In this document: one piece after another, positions 1-13,100 of the stretch
Position numbering within the stretch: position 1 is the stretch's first letter
Layout: the number at the start of each line of letters is the position of its first letter
Assembly (NCBI GenBank): GCA_020081605.1
Contig: JAHREC010000009.1
Location: forward strand, 5,208,001-5,272,000
Origin: Albifimbria verrucaria
Taxonomy: Eukaryota; Ascomycota; Sordariomycetes; Hypocreales; Stachybotryaceae
Length of the DNA: 64,000 nucleotides
Direction: 5' to 3'
Program-made: the position numbers and the translations under genes
Notes under the pieces: model-generated
Database searches by the model: none
What the model was told of the DNA's origin: nothing
The model's input: the letters and a program-made list of their open reading frames with translations, nothing else

Positions 1-288
1 AAGAAATTCGCGACTCTCTTAGAGTGTAAAGCCAGTACTACAAAGCTGTCGTCTCACCTTACTGTTCTGCCTCCCGCACTGTAGCTGCTTCACTGAGGCT
101 GAACTTTGCAGCAGCTTTCATGCAGCTAGCTGAGCTGAACACTTACTTGTAAGCAATTCCTCGCTCCAGCACTTTCGTCGTACAGCACGAGACATGCAAA
201 CGCTTCAGTGAAAAAGGACATGACATTGTCATCTCATATGTAAATCTGGGACACGATCCAACTGCTCACGCTCGCAACCTAAAGTAGA

Positions 289-3059
289 GTGCGTTCAATC
301 TCGCCGCCTCAAGGGCAATCGTCAGCCGGCGCATCCGGCACCGCGCACTTACCCGGCTTTGATGACATTTACCTTGAATCATGGATCTCTTATGCTCTCC
401 TCAAGGCTCTAGAGCTCCGCTTGGAAAAGCAGCATTCTTCAATACCCATCGCTGGGACGGCGGGATCTTCAAAGAATATGCCGTAAGAAAGGACCGCCTG
501 CAGTGGGTGCCCATGGCCCTACGGGCAGGCGACGGCAGCCCCGACGTGCCTTTTGTAATTCACAGGCGGCCCGAAGAATTTGAAGACGACCATGGGTTTT
601 TCCAGTCGTGGTTCTTTTTCGGCCTCTTGGCTGAACTATTTTGCCTCAATGAACTCGAGGATGGGTCAAGAATATTGCCTGAAGACGAATCAGCGCAAGA
701 ACTCGACCGCCTTTACCAAGATTTCATCGTCGAAGAGGATGGCAAACAATATGTCTGTGGCTCTAAATTGTTGGATCCGACGATTGGCGACTTGCTTGCA
801 GGCCGCTGGGTCGCCTATCCTGGTGGCATTGAAGCCCGGCTGGAATATCTTGGGGATTGCGTTTCTTTGCATACTCCATGGTCGGTCCATACCGAGCCGC
901 CGAGAGATTGGATCCGGCTATTCATTATTCTATTTGCGCCCTAGGCGAGATCTGCACCACTGCCATAGGAACACCGGGTCCTGTCTTGCCGTGGGGCATG
1001 GACTATCTACAGCCAGGGGGCTGTTGAAGCTGGAATGCTGCAGAACGGCTGGTGCAAGAGTGACCTCTCTAGAATACGTCGAGTGTATCCCAGGCTCAAC
1101 ACCCAATATTATCTCAGCTGCATGCAGAAACAAGGGAGTCCGCGGAGCCATGTAGATTGCTCTCAGAACAGATGCGTTGCGGCGCAAATAATTCCCGGCG
1201 AATACAAGCTATCCCATGCTACAGATGGGTGCGCATGTGGGACTATTGGCATCGACATTGGTGAAGTGACAAGGATACTCCGCGATACAGAGAGCTTCCC
1301 TATATTAACCATCAACACGGAAGACGATAACCTGGATCATCTCACAATTCAAGTTGAGGAATATGTCCCCGAAAAGCCATACGTTGCACTATCTCATGTA
1401 CGTCACCCCTTCAAAAACTCTTTTCCAAATACTTATTCGTTTAGGTCTGGGCCCATGGCTTGGGCAACCCTTTGAAAACTCTCTCCATCGATGCCAAATG
1501 GCTCGCCTTGCAGAGCTGATCAACCAGTTGAATAAGACAAACGAAGTTCAAGGTCAACCACTCCGCCTTTGGATAGACACGCTGTGCTGCCCGGTAGAAT
1601 TGGATGCAAAGATAATATCTCTACAACGAATGTCGACTGTGTATCGGAAAGCTCGGCATGTTCTCGTACTCGATCTGGCTTTCTCTTCGTGTCAGTCAAA
1701 GGATACCCATCCTGCTCTGCTTAGTCTTACTATCTTGGCATGCAGTACATGGATGCGGCGACTGTGGACACTGCAAGGTAAGGAAGATCCATTCATGGCT
1801 CTTTTTCCTGAGACTCCAAAACAGTTCTAACCCTATATCTTTATGGTCTTTGTAGAGGGTATGCTACCGGATTCGGTTTATTTTCAGTTCGCAGACCAGG
1901 CTTTGACCCTGGAAACTATAGCCTCCGACCTTTTCCGGGGCAGTTCCGAAGACGCCAGGTATATGGCTGTGTACCAAGATGTGCAAGCTGAGGTACGTCT
2001 ATTTGCTGAGCATATGACATATTGAAGCATCTAACAAAGTAGGCTATACGTCTCGGCATTCTTCTGCCTGGCCGCGAAGACTATTCCGACGCTTGGAAGA
2101 CTTTAACGGTTGAGGATACCATACAGAGAAGGCTTTGGCTACTCCAAGGTTCACTCGCTTATCGGTCCGTATCAGTCGCAGAGGACGAGCCATTATGCAT
2201 TGAGACCCTGTTATCACTCGAGCCCAAGGTAGCTCAGATTCACGGCGGGCCAGAACGCATGGCACATATCTGGACAGCCTTGGATCAAGCTCAGGCGATA
2301 CCGCCAAAAATCATATTTTATGTTGACGAGCCGCTTCCTCTGCACGGATTTGGATGGGCTCCCAGGTCCTTGCTAAGCGTAGGCCCTGACTCTCCTCTTG
2401 TGGATTATGAACTAGCCGGTCGATTCGATTCCTTGCTCCCCTTTACAAGAGGTGCCGATCCTGCCGATCCTGCCTATCAACCCGCTTCGCTCACACCATC
2501 GGGCCTTAAGGTGACTTATCCTGGCTTTTCCATCAACATTGAGCCGTGGAGAGCTGGCGGTCCACTTGACGGGTGGACGGAGCTTGTTCCTGCAGTAGAA
2601 GCAGGCCTAACATGCCGGCATGCAGCAAGTGGAACGTGGTACCGCCTCTCACAAACCTACCGCAACCACGTGGTCGCGAAATGGCCCGCTGAACGAAGAG
2701 AAGAATATGATAATAAGAATCCGTGGCCGTTGCGGGAAGAAATCAAGCAAGGAAACGTGATGCTCATTAAGAACACAGCATCGGAAGCAAACGGGATGGC
2801 CGTTTATCTCATGACTCGAACACGGAACCAAGACTGGCATAACCATGAAGACTTGGAGGTCGAGGTCCTCCATTCTGTGACCGTGTCCAAATTCGATGCT
2901 GCGAATTCACAATTCTTAGACATGCTGGCTCAGATCTCCCGCGATGCGTCTGACAAGCTATCTGCATCAAATAGTGGCAACGAGAGCAAGCCGGATACAA
3001 GCACGATTGAGATCATCAGAGACGTCACAATGGAATACAGCGACAAAACCCCTGTTTGA
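289..3059 (+). CDS. HET-domain (heterokaryon incompatibility) protein, frame-broken
   Basis: This is a large HET-domain protein of the kind linked to non-self recognition and cell death on hyphal fusion. The N-terminal part has a segment around FDDIYLESWISYALLKALE, then a Cys/His-containing stretch (HVDCSQNRCVAAQ, DGCACGTIGID). The HET core follows: YVALSHV before an intron at 1398-1444, VWAHGLGNP after it, then LRLWIDTLCCPVE and RRLWTLQEG. Further introns are at 1778-1855 and 1993-2042, all GT-AG. Frame breaks lie at homopolymers near 425-428 (A4), 866-868 (T3), 1016-1020 (G5) and 1471-1473 (T3). At the A and T runs one added base restores the family sequence; at the G run a change of +2 or -1 does. 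The true start is not certain: no ATG is in frame at the 5' end, so a short upstream exon is likely. I read this as a real gene with sequence errors; a decayed pseudogene is the alternative. Confidence 0.75.
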
Positions 3060-3473
3060 GCCACTTTTTCGTTCCATTATTGGATTCTTCGACAGGGAGA
3101 AGGCGTGGCTAGCATTACCCATGTGGTTACCGTTAAATCTGGTCTTGGACGATGTGCCGAATGACCAGACATGGATTGTAGACAAGAGGAATATTTAAAG
3201 GATTAAATCGATATAAATGGTAATATTATAGAACGATCTTAGAAATATCGTCATCTTTCATTCAATTCAGAAGTGCTTATTAAAGCTGCACTCAATAACG
3301 TTAACACCCATGCTTGTCGTTCCGAGACTTTGAGCTAGTCTCTTAGATCGATAAAAAGCCGGCCTCCCCAGCTTCATTGCAAAATCTACCATATTCATAA
3401 AACAAAAATACAGCCCATTGAATAATTGAGCTCTAGGCAATTGATATTCGCTTCTCCTCTTCTCGCCTTTACG

Positions 3474-3930
3474 ATGCCGCGTCTTGGCAAGATCCTGCTG
3501 TCCCTTGATGCCATCGGTCTGCTCCTGGGGGCTCCCATAGCGGACATGAATGAGACACACCAATACAACCCCAGATGGCCTCCGCATGCAAAGTAGGACA
3601 GACACTCGATGTCTTCAATCACGGCAACGCGTTCTGATGTTGATTTAGGTTTCACAATGGACAGACCATCACCCTCTCCGTAATGCTCGGCCTGCTCACG
3701 CTATACTACACATGGCGCACGACGCCAGCCAGCAACACCAAAGACAGCTTGAACATGGCTCTTGTATGTGGGACAATCTACTGGTTGGCTGGCTTGGCGG
3801 CGATCCTCTTCCCAGGGCGGAAGGCTTGGATCCCGAGTTTGGTGGTCCGGGCTTTCCGCAGGCGAAGATATTCACGGCGTTGATGGGATTGGGCGTAGCC
3901 GGTTGGGCTTATGAAAGAAGCTCTCTGTAA
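3474..3930 (+). CDS. Small DUF6640-like membrane protein
   Basis: The start ATG at 3474 gives MPRLGKILLSLDAIGLLLGA, a hydrophobic N-terminal helix, followed by DMNETHQYNPRWPPHAK. An intron at 3593-3648 joins this to FHNGQTITLSVMLGLLTLYY. The protein is about 130 residues with three or four predicted membrane helices. The NETHxYNPRWPPHAKFHNGQ signature recalls the fungal DUF6640 family, whose biochemical role is unknown. The second exon changes frame near 3826, where a TT should read TTT; this joins LAAILFPGRKA to DPEFGGPGFPQAKIF. The gene lies about 0.4 kb downstream of the HET gene on the same strand, with no sign of shared function. The family assignment is from memory of the motif and is moderately certain. 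Confidence 0.7.
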
Positions 3931-4775
3931 TGACAGAAGAGATTGGATCTACGGATTAGTAGTAGACCCCACAATGATTGACTCCACTCAATTTTCAAGT
4001 TGACTCCTGTAATTAACGGTGTAAAAGCAGTCCTGGTATTGTCATGACTCTACTACTCTCAACATCTAATCACCATCCCCATATTAGGGCTCTCTTAAGC
4101 TCGTCTCCAACACCGAAAAAAAGTAACAAGATAATAAGCTTAATCGTGGCAATCATCACCAATTCCTTCCATCATCGGCCACACCTCCAGAAATGCAGCT
4201 TAGCTTAGCTTTCCCTCCTCTGCTCTCCTCTCCTCTTCTGTTGGAACAAGAAACATCCAGCATCTTAAGACGTGGCGGTCGTGAAGAAATAACGAGAAAC
4301 TCAGGTGCAAACAGCCCCCGAATTTTGTAGAAACAGGAAAAAGAAAAAGGTAGAAATATAAATGGTGAAGTGAAATGGGGAGGAAGATACAGAACAACAT
4401 GGCAAACAGTACGCAGGCAGGTCATCCCAGGACGCCTTGTCTCAGGAACCATTCTACCGTCTTGTCCAATCGTGTTGTTATATGCGCAATCGATTCGCTA
4501 ACGAGCAGTCATGCCGATACCGATGAAAAGAGAGGTCGTTTCCTCCAAAACAAAACTCCTGCCCAGTGCTGAAGGCAACAAATGCTCAACTCCCGACAGT
4601 CGCCCATGCGAAACACCAACAGAACAGCAACAAAGACCAGGAACGGACGCTCGTCATCTACTCGGCTGACAGTCTTTTGGATCCGCTGTCGTAACTTCTG
4701 TAGCGGGATCCACCTCCAGTGACTTCATCTCCCTACGTCGCCGCGCACACCACCCCAGAAGCAGTCAGGCCCTCT

Positions 4776-7700
4776 CTAGAAGCAGTTCAGGCTGCCCTTC
4801 TTCTTTTGCTGCTCTTGTTGATAGCGTTCATCCGCTCCTCAAGCTGCTTGCGCGCAGCCTCGGCTGCCTGTCTCTTCTTGCGTTCCTCTTCAACAGCCTG
4901 CACGCTCCATCTCTGATCCTGGGCTTCCTGAACAGGGCGCTCCTTGAGATCCTTGACCTCAAGCTCAAGCTCCTGCGCTCGCTTCCTCCAGGCGTCGCAG
5001 TCCGACTTCACCTTGTTGGACTGCTTCTCCAGATCGGTCAGAGCCTCTTCAAGGGTCTGGGTCAGCTGGCGCTCGGCGTAGAGGTGCTTCTCAATGCTGC
5101 GGATCTTGGCTTCTTGATCCTCCGAGAGCTGGTTGATTGCAAGGGTATCCTTGCTAGGGGGCGGTTCATAGTAGGCGAACTGGGCCCCATGCCAGTAGGC
5201 GATGCTGGCGAAGCACCATTCGGCAGAGGCGGCAGGGGAATGGCTGGTGGAGGTGATGGGAGAGAAACGTGCGACGAGCTCTTGCGAATGGTCGAGTTGG
5301 AGTCAGACCGCTTGATGTCGGTGTTGGACGATAACTCGTCAAACTTGGACTGCTTGATTGTCAGTATCGATTACTTGGGGAAAAGATCATGATCCCTTAC
5401 CTGAAGAGCGGCATACTCCTCCCGGACGGATTTCAACTCGTCCTGAAGCCTGGTTCGTGTAGACAAAACCTCCTCCAGCTGAGCATTACGCTCCGACTGC
5501 AGCGTGCTAAGTCTGTTATTCGTAGCCTGCGCCTCGTCAAAGTTTTGCTGCAGCTGTTCCTCCAACTCCTCGATAAGACGACTGTTCTTCTTGCTACGCG
5601 TCTCGAGATCCCATATCATACTCTTAACTGCAGAAGCGCGTGCGGTCAAACTGGGGGTACGTCCGCGTTCTGGTTCTCAGCCAGCACCTCAGCCAGTGTG
5701 GACTTGGCCTCATCCAGATCTTGCGAGAGGGTTTCGTTGAGTGCAATCGCCTCCTTGAGCTTGTCCTCTAGCTCGCTCGTCTTCTTTTGCTGCTCGCCCA
5801 GCTCCCGATGGTCGGCGATGAGACCGTCAATGCGCTGCATGAGTTTCTGGGTATTGACATCGACGCCAAGCGCGTAAGCGATGTGTGCCGCAACCTTCAT
5901 AAGGTCGTCCCGAGCTTCCGCAAGTTCCATCTCGAACCTATGCACAGCTTCGGCATGCTCGCCCATCAGCACCTCGACCTGGGACTCGTAGCCCTTCTGC
6001 TCGCGCGACTTCAGCTCAGCCAATTCCTGAGCGTGATTCGACTTTAGCAGGTCCAGACCATCCTGGTGAGCCTTGGTAGCTTGCTCGTGCGCAGTAAGCT
6101 GCTCCTCGAGCTGGGAAACAAGGCTGCGGTGCTTGCTAGCCTCCGCAACCGCGGCGTCGTGTGCCTTTGTCACCTCGTCCAGTTCTGCCCTTGCAGCAGT
6201 GTGGGCCTGCTCCAACTCGGCAATCTTATCAGAATTACGGCTGATGATGGCCTTATACTCGTCAATCTCCTCGCGTAGGAAATCGACCAGATCCTTGTGT
6301 TTGCGTTCCAACTCCTTGATAGCCTCATCATTTTGGTCACTGCCCTGAGACTTCGATTCTGAAAGTTGGGCATTCGCTGCGTCGACTTGGCTCTCGAGCT
6401 GCTGGATCGTTTGCTTCATCTCGTTCTCGGTATTCTCCATGGCGTCAAGTGCCGTCTTATGCTTCACTTCCCACTCAGCCAACTCAGCCTGGAGCTTGGT
6501 GACCATCTCATCGTGTGCGTGTCTAGAGGCATCCTGGGAGTCGTCGTGTGCCACGTTCTTGGTCGCCGTCTCTTCTAGAGACTTGCGAAGAGCCTCGAGC
6601 TCGCTGGACAGCTCTGCCTCTCGGGCAGTGTGCGCATCACGCATCGAAGCAAGCTGCTGCTCACTCCGTTCGAGCTGATCACGCATGGTGGCGACCATGG
6701 CCATGTCCATGGGTGAAGACTTCAAACTAGACCGCTCACGAGTCAGACCCGAAATGATGGTCATCTTAGTCTCCATCTCCTTCTTGGCTGAAGCAACGTC
6801 TGCCTCAAGCTCTTGGATTCGTTCGCTTCGCGAATGGAGCTCATGCATAGCAGAGTTGAGGTTGATTTCGAAGCTCTGCATGATGTCGGGCAGATGTTCC
6901 AAATTGTCAGTAGCAATGTTACGCAAGGCGGCAAAGGATCGGTGAGCGCGGTCGATGATCATGACGTTCTGGCTGGATTTGCGGCGGATCACGGGGGTGG
7001 GCGTACGCGGCGACGTGGCCTCGACAGCTCGGGCTTTGTGGACCTCTGTCTTGAGATCCTCGACCATATCAAGGGTCTCGTTGTGCTTAGATTGGAGCTG
7101 AGCGTACTTGTGTGCCAGGTCTTTCTCAGCGACCAGACGTTCGTTGGCTAGGCTCTTGAGACGCTCAATCTCTGTCTGCACCAACGTCAGGTCATCAGCA
7201 GAGTGGTCAGGCTTCGTAGTTGCTGTGTCGTCCTCGGAAACGGTTCCGGCGTCAGATGTATCTACGGTAGCAGGCGATTCCATAGCCGATGACAACTCCG
7301 AGGAGAGCGAACGCGAGAGAGATGACATTGGGCCACGTTTTGAGTCGACAGACTTCTGGTCGGACAGGTAAGATGCCGGCCGAGGGTCCGTAGGCGAGAC
7401 AATCGACACAATGGAATCGCGCTTCGTGCTCACATGGCGCGCCTCGTCCACAGTGTCTTGAAGCTCAGCCATCTTGCGCATAGCTTCTTCATATCTAGCA
7501 TGTAAGTCATTGTATTGGTCGACAGTCGATTCGTGCTCAACCCGCAAATCAAAAAGTTCCTGGGTAACGCTCTCTAACTTGTCGTTGACAAACTTGGTCT
7601 GGGCAGAGCTGGGTACTGGCTCGTTAATATCGTGTGCCGTACCATTGGATCCATTCACGGCTGGTTGATCTTCATCGAGTTCCTCCTTGACCGTGTCGAT

Positions 7701-10169
7701 GGTGGGCCCGGACGTATCCAGCTCCTCGTCGCCCTCAGGGATAGGCTCCTCCATCTGACTGTGGCGGCTAACAAGCGACTGGCTCCGGTAGTGTTCTGCC
7801 GGGTTGCGTCGGCGGCCTTGGCCGTTTACCGTCTCGGCAGTGGTCGACTCGTTTGGTGTTGGGTTCCTCGCTTCCTTTACTTGGTCGAGTTCGTGAAGAA
7901 GCGAATCCAGCTTGCCCAAGCTCCTTTGTCGCTCGATGACCTGCTCAAGGCGGTCGATCTCGCGCTGCATGGTCTCGGCATCCTGGTCGGCCTCGGCAAG
8001 GCGCTCTTCGAGAGTGGAAATGTAGTCCTCACATGACGCCTCGCTCTCTCTAACACGAGCAATCTCCTTACGAAGCTCCATGATGATAGTTGCATTCTTC
8101 TCCTCTCCGCTGGTATGTCCGTCCAACTTGGACTCGAGGTCGCGAAGGTAATGCTCAGTGCTAGCCTCGCGATCCGCAAGCTTCGACAAGCGTGCCTGAA
8201 GCTGGGTGTTGATGGTCTCAATGTAGGCACACTTGGTCTCCTTCTCCAGCAGGCTGGCCTCGGTAGTGGAGAGAGTTCCTCGAGTGCTAGACAGGGACTG
8301 CTCCAGCGATTGAATAGTCTTCTCGTACTCCATCACAACTTGCTCGACAGCCTGGGCAAAGGAGTTGGAGCGGTTGATACGATCGTCGGCGCTATCGGCG
8401 TGGCCATCCTCACCACGAAGGTCTTCGGATTCCTTCTCCCTGGCCCTAGCCATCTCGGAAATGAGGCGGGCATGGCGTTGACCGAGCGCAGTGTAGCTCT
8501 CCTGCGCATCGAGAAGCTGGTTCTGGAGCTCGACCTCGCGTTCGTTCTGCCGTTCAGTCCTGTCACTGGAGCCATGAAGGTCGCGGCCGGGGCTCATGCC
8601 GCCGCCACGCTGAGCGCTGCGAATCTGCTCACGGAGAAAAGCGACTTCGGCCTTGAGGCGGTCGATAACGGCTTGCTTGTCGCCATCCTCGATTTGCTGG
8701 ATGCGGGGCTTGGACTGAATGGCGCGAGCACGCTGGGCGTATTGAACCGTGTTTAGTGTCTCGCTGAGATGGAACTCGGCGGGGTGACGCAAGCAATCAT
8801 GTAAGTGATGGCGTTGCCACCGAGCGAGTCTTGGAGAAGACGCGTTAACTTGGAGTCGCGGTAGGAGACGTGAGAGCCGGAAGATCGGGAAGACAGTTGG
8901 CTGATGACCTTTCCGAGGAGGCCAGGCCGGCGTTGATAGAAATACCCTCCTTGGCACGCTCTCCTTGAGCACCTGTGTTCTTGAGCCTTTCACTACCGGC
9001 AAGATCGACGAAATGCAGCTTGCTGTCGGTGGTGATGGAGACGTCCTGACCGGTCATGGCCTCGAGCGGCACGGAGAAGCGCTTCTCGGCATTGGAAGGA
9101 ACCTGGAACTTGCTCTTGCGCTGGACGAGGTTGAGAGAGAAGACGGCGTGGGAACGGGAGGACTTGGCGTTGATGGCAGTAGCATCAGTCTGGCGGATGG
9201 TGGAGCCAAAGTTGAGGGCATTCATGAGATCTTCGACGGATTCGATTTCGACCTGGCGGAGACCGGTGAGAATGATGTTTCCCTTGACGTCCTCGCGGAT
9301 GGCGACGTTGCCGCGCTCGTGGGCCGGAGTCGCGTCGGGGACGAGGAGATCACGGAGCTGCTCGTTGTAAATCTCGACGTAAGTAGCTTTGAGAGACCAG
9401 CTCCTGTCGCCAAGGGCATTCTGCTGGCCGTAGCCGCGAGGTGATTTCAGGTGGGAGAGGGAGTTTCGATTAGACGCCTTGTTGCCCACAGGCTTCGCGG
9501 AGTCGAGCGTCTCGAAAGAGCAGCGGCAGCCCGGGGAATTACACCTATGACATGACGTGTTAGCGCAGGAGCAGGAAGATCAGGAACGCGCCGACGCATG
9601 TTCAGGACGTAGAAGCAGCCGGGCGGGTTGGAGGGAACAGGGTTGCAGGCGCGTACCCATGAGGTCTTGGTCGTATTGTTCGCCGGGCCCCGATGTGCCC
9701 ATGGTGTAAGACTTGCCAGCGCCGGACTGGCCATAGGCGAGGAGGGAGACATTGTAACCGCGCGTAAATGCAGAGATGGAGTCGGCGAGGTAGTCCCAGA
9801 TGCCCTGCTGGGTAACATCGGGACCAAAGACGCGATCGAAGACGAAGAGCTTGCGACCTTGGGGCGAGTCGATGGCGATGCTCGTGTCGGAGGTGGTCTG
9901 GACCATGGATCGCTGGAAGCGCTGGGGATGAGGTCGTAGCCGGGATCGGTTGGCTTGAGCGACGGACGAACACGGACGGCTAGAGAGGTAAGTTAGTCCT
10001 GGCAGCACAAGACGAGATGAAGACGGGGAGGGGCGCGCGCGCGAAGAAGAAGACAGCGACACGCGCCAACGGGGCCTGGTTCGTTCACGTACCGACTTTG
10101 ACGGCAGTCCTGCTATCCTCGTCGGAGGCTCTGCTGCCGCCTCCTCCAGCGCCGGCCTTGCTGGACATG
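4776..10169 (-). CDS. Kinesin-4-like motor protein with long coiled coil
   Basis: This is an N-terminal motor kinesin of roughly 1,750 residues. The start [13 protein letters not shown] at 10169 is followed within about 30 residues by the first motor strand VAVRVRP, across an intron near 10.0-10.09 kb. Motor motifs occur in order: P-loop [12 protein letters not shown], switch [12 protein letters not shown], switch [14 protein letters not shown], then [18 protein letters not shown] and [16 protein letters not shown]. The [14 protein letters not shown] form fits the KIF4/KIF21 (kinesin-4) group better than kinesin-3. The remainder is heptad-rich coiled coil with Ser/Pro-rich breaks, and a short intron lies near 5.34-5.39 kb. 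Kinesin-4 proteins act on microtubule plus ends or in transport; the role here is not shown by sequence. Single-base losses occur at 9924-9927, 9515-9517, about 8917, 8781-8784, 5653-5657, 5157-5161 and 4804-4807. With the last corrected, the stop is at 4776 and the tail is lysine-rich, ending NCF. Confidence 0.9.
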
Positions 10170-13100
10170 CTGAGGCGACTGGTGCTCCTGGGCGCAGGCC
10201 GGGCAATGGCGCTCAAGGGACGCGGGGTTGCGGCGACCCGGGCGAGGCTGGCGGCGAACTGGCCATGGCTCAGGGAGGGTGTTTTGCAGCGGACGACTCC
10301 AAAACCGCGGTGGTGAAGGATAAGGAGGGAGGCCAAGACCCAATTGCGTGGTTCGGGGAGGGAGAAGAGGCCTTTGTCGAGGAGTCGCGTCGTGGGAGGG
10401 AGGGGGAGGATAAAAAATAAAAAATAAAAAGGAGGATTGGAATAGGGGAGGGAGGGCGGCCCGAATCGTGTGAAGGATGCGATTGCCGAGGAATAGCAAG
10501 CAAAAGCAGGGGACGTCTGTCGTCTATGCCTGTGCCTATGCCTATGCCATGCGCGTGGGTGAGGGAACAAGAAGTCGTGGTCCTCTCGTCTGCACGGCCA
10601 GAGAGTTGCGCGACCAGAGCCAAGCGTAGGTCGACCGAGATGCAGCCAATGCGAGTTGGGATGTGCAAGGTGCGAGGGCAGATCCGATAGGCAAGGAAAA
10701 AGAGACGTCGGGATGCAAAAGTGGTGGTTGGTTTCTGTCTGGTCTGTGCCTTGCCTTGCCATGCCACGCCTTTCCTCGGGGAGGGTGTGTGGGCAGATGC
10801 AGGGGACTCCCTAAACCTGCTGCCAATGTACAGTTACCTACAGTGCCTACCGAGCCTACGACTCTCGCTAGAGGAGGCCCCGAGCAAGAAAGACCCAGCG
10901 CCGAGTCCAGACAGCAGCACCCTGTGTGAGCTTGTGGAGAGGGGCAAAGACAGGCAAAGACAGGGTAGGGTGTACTATGTAGGGTATAGGGTGGTCCCGG
11001 TGGCTGCGGACGGGCTGTCTCCTCTGTCCCTTAGCACCCAATACTGGATGAGCCCGTACACACAGGAGGACAGAGTCGGCGTCAGGGCACTTCCCATTGG
11101 ACCCCGGCTCTCCGTTAGCGGGTTCCTGTTCGCTGGGCCAGGGTCCTTGTTGTGGAGCAGCGACGGTTGTGATGAGAGTGACGCTCGTGCGTCCGGAGGT
11201 ACAGGTACAGGTACAGCGGCAGGTACCGATACCTGGGATTGGTAATCCGTACAACCACCCAATTCTTCCTCAGGGCGTACAGCAGGCACCTTACAATGCT
11301 ATAGTGCCAGGTGCCTTAGTATGGTACCACACTACCTAATCCAATCGACGGGCGCGCGACCTTGCCAGGTCCAGACTGGCACGTCCAGGTACAGTACACA
11401 GTAACTACTGTATAGGTACTCCCTGTACCTTGCCTCGATCGCCGTCTCCTCTCCCCTTCATGCAGCCACTTACCGCACTTATTCTTCTTCTTCCTCTCCT
11501 GCATCGCGCCAGTCTCAAACCATGGCCGGCATGTCTGGCAGACACGAGAAACACGCTTTGCGCTGCAGCAGCTTGTTTCTCCTCGACGTCGTTTATATAC
11601 ACTGTTCCTCCCTCTGGACTCCATCTGCCCGTCCTCCCCATCAACCCACAGGCCGGTGCAGTCGCTTCCTGGAGGATTCCACCTGCAACTCGCTACGACC
11701 ACAACGGTAGCAACGCTGTCGTGCGACAGGACATGCACGAGCAGGGACAATCAATAAGCAAAGAAAGGTGAGAAAGAAGTCGGAAGAAGGACAGGAAGAA
11801 GAAAGAAAAGAAAAAGAAAAAACCACCGCCGTGCCGTGCCATCTGACCGTCATCCTCGCAATTGGACCAGACCTGCATAATCACATCCGACCTCGATCGT
11901 CTCACCTCTGCCGCCACATGCCGGTCCGGGGTGGGAGGGGGAAGAAAAGCAATATGGCAACGGCCAAAAGAAAAGAAAAATCAATTCCCGTGAGGTCGCG
12001 ACACGAGGCGCTTGGGGTAAGTGATTGACACCACGCCAGAGTTCCGGTGGAGAGAGGCTTCCACGTTAGCCGTGTCTCGACTGAAGTCATCGCCCCGGTT
12101 CTCGAGATGCAGCCTTGCGCCAGTGCGAGCCCGTCTTTTGCGCACGAGTTGACATCACGAATTGAGATGTCATGCTGTGTCCACGCGAGACGGCTCCTGC
12201 TGCAGCGGATGATCCAAGCTCTCTTCGTCGTTTCTTAGCTCCAGCTCCCTGGTCCAGGAACTTTTTCTCCAGGGAGGGATACACACACGCACGCCTTCTT
12301 CCCAACCACCGGGACCCTTCCGAAGCAAGGTCCTTGTATATCAAGTCAAGTAAAGCCCTCGTTACGTCCGCCATGGCTGGCCCAACCCATGGCCTTAAAC
12401 GCGGATAACATAAGGGCCACCACCCACTACGGATTAGACCTATGGCCATCGTCGCTTGCACAAGGGTGAAATTCCGACTCGACCGACCAAGGGGCTTTCC
12501 AGCTCCCTCGCAACGTACCTGTACCATCACCCGCCCATCCCAGATTCGGGCTGGCTCCCTCTGGGCTTTGTTTTAGCGCCGTCCCGACTACGGGAACTGC
12601 TCTTTGTCGACCGGCCCGCTCAGGTACACGCCGATTACAGTACGTGTCCCGGAGTTATGTGAGGACGTATGCAGAAATGGGCTCAGATGGCCAAGTACCG
12701 GTACCGCGCACTGCTGGGGGTGTTGCGTTGCGGACATGGCGGAAGCTTCATCGTCGGGAACACCACCCAGCCCGAGACCTGTCCGTCTGTTGGTTGGTGT
12801 TTCTTTTTCGCCCGGCTCTGGCCTTGCCTTTTGCTTTTCGCTGCTACCCACTCACTGTTTCTTTGTTCTTCTGGTTTCTCACCATGCATGTCATTGCCGC
12901 CCGTCGCGCCTCACCGTCTTTCTCATCATGATCCCGTCGCTGCGAAATCAACACCTCGTAGGCGCATCACGCACAATAGCGGCGAGGCCCAACCATGCTC
13001 CACTCGAAAACAAACAAGCCCATCCTCAATTTCAATGTGTCGAGGCGATGCCTTTCACTCATTACCCTTGGTGCCAGCTAGCCCAGTAGCTCGCTGAACT

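Noticed and set aside
1..3059. Calling the first HET gene a pseudogene
   Set aside because: Its breaks are homopolymer slips, mostly single-base losses as seen in essential genes of the window, so decay cannot be distinguished from sequence error; recorded as a CDS with breaks.
4776..4830. Prenylation (CaaX) signal at the corrected kinesin C-terminus
   Set aside because: The chain ends in Cys-Phe with Cys at the second-last position, not the fourth-last, so it is not a CaaX box.
5787..8756. Several plus-strand open frames of 70-210 codons opposite the kinesin
   Set aside because: They are complements of the coiled-coil coding region, rich in Leu and Ser as expected for reversed Glu/Lys/Gln codons, with no domains.
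10085..10826. Overlapping minus-strand frames upstream of the kinesin start
   Set aside because: Arg/Pro/Ser-rich, no domain; only the last part, from the ATG at 10169, is the kinesin N-terminus.
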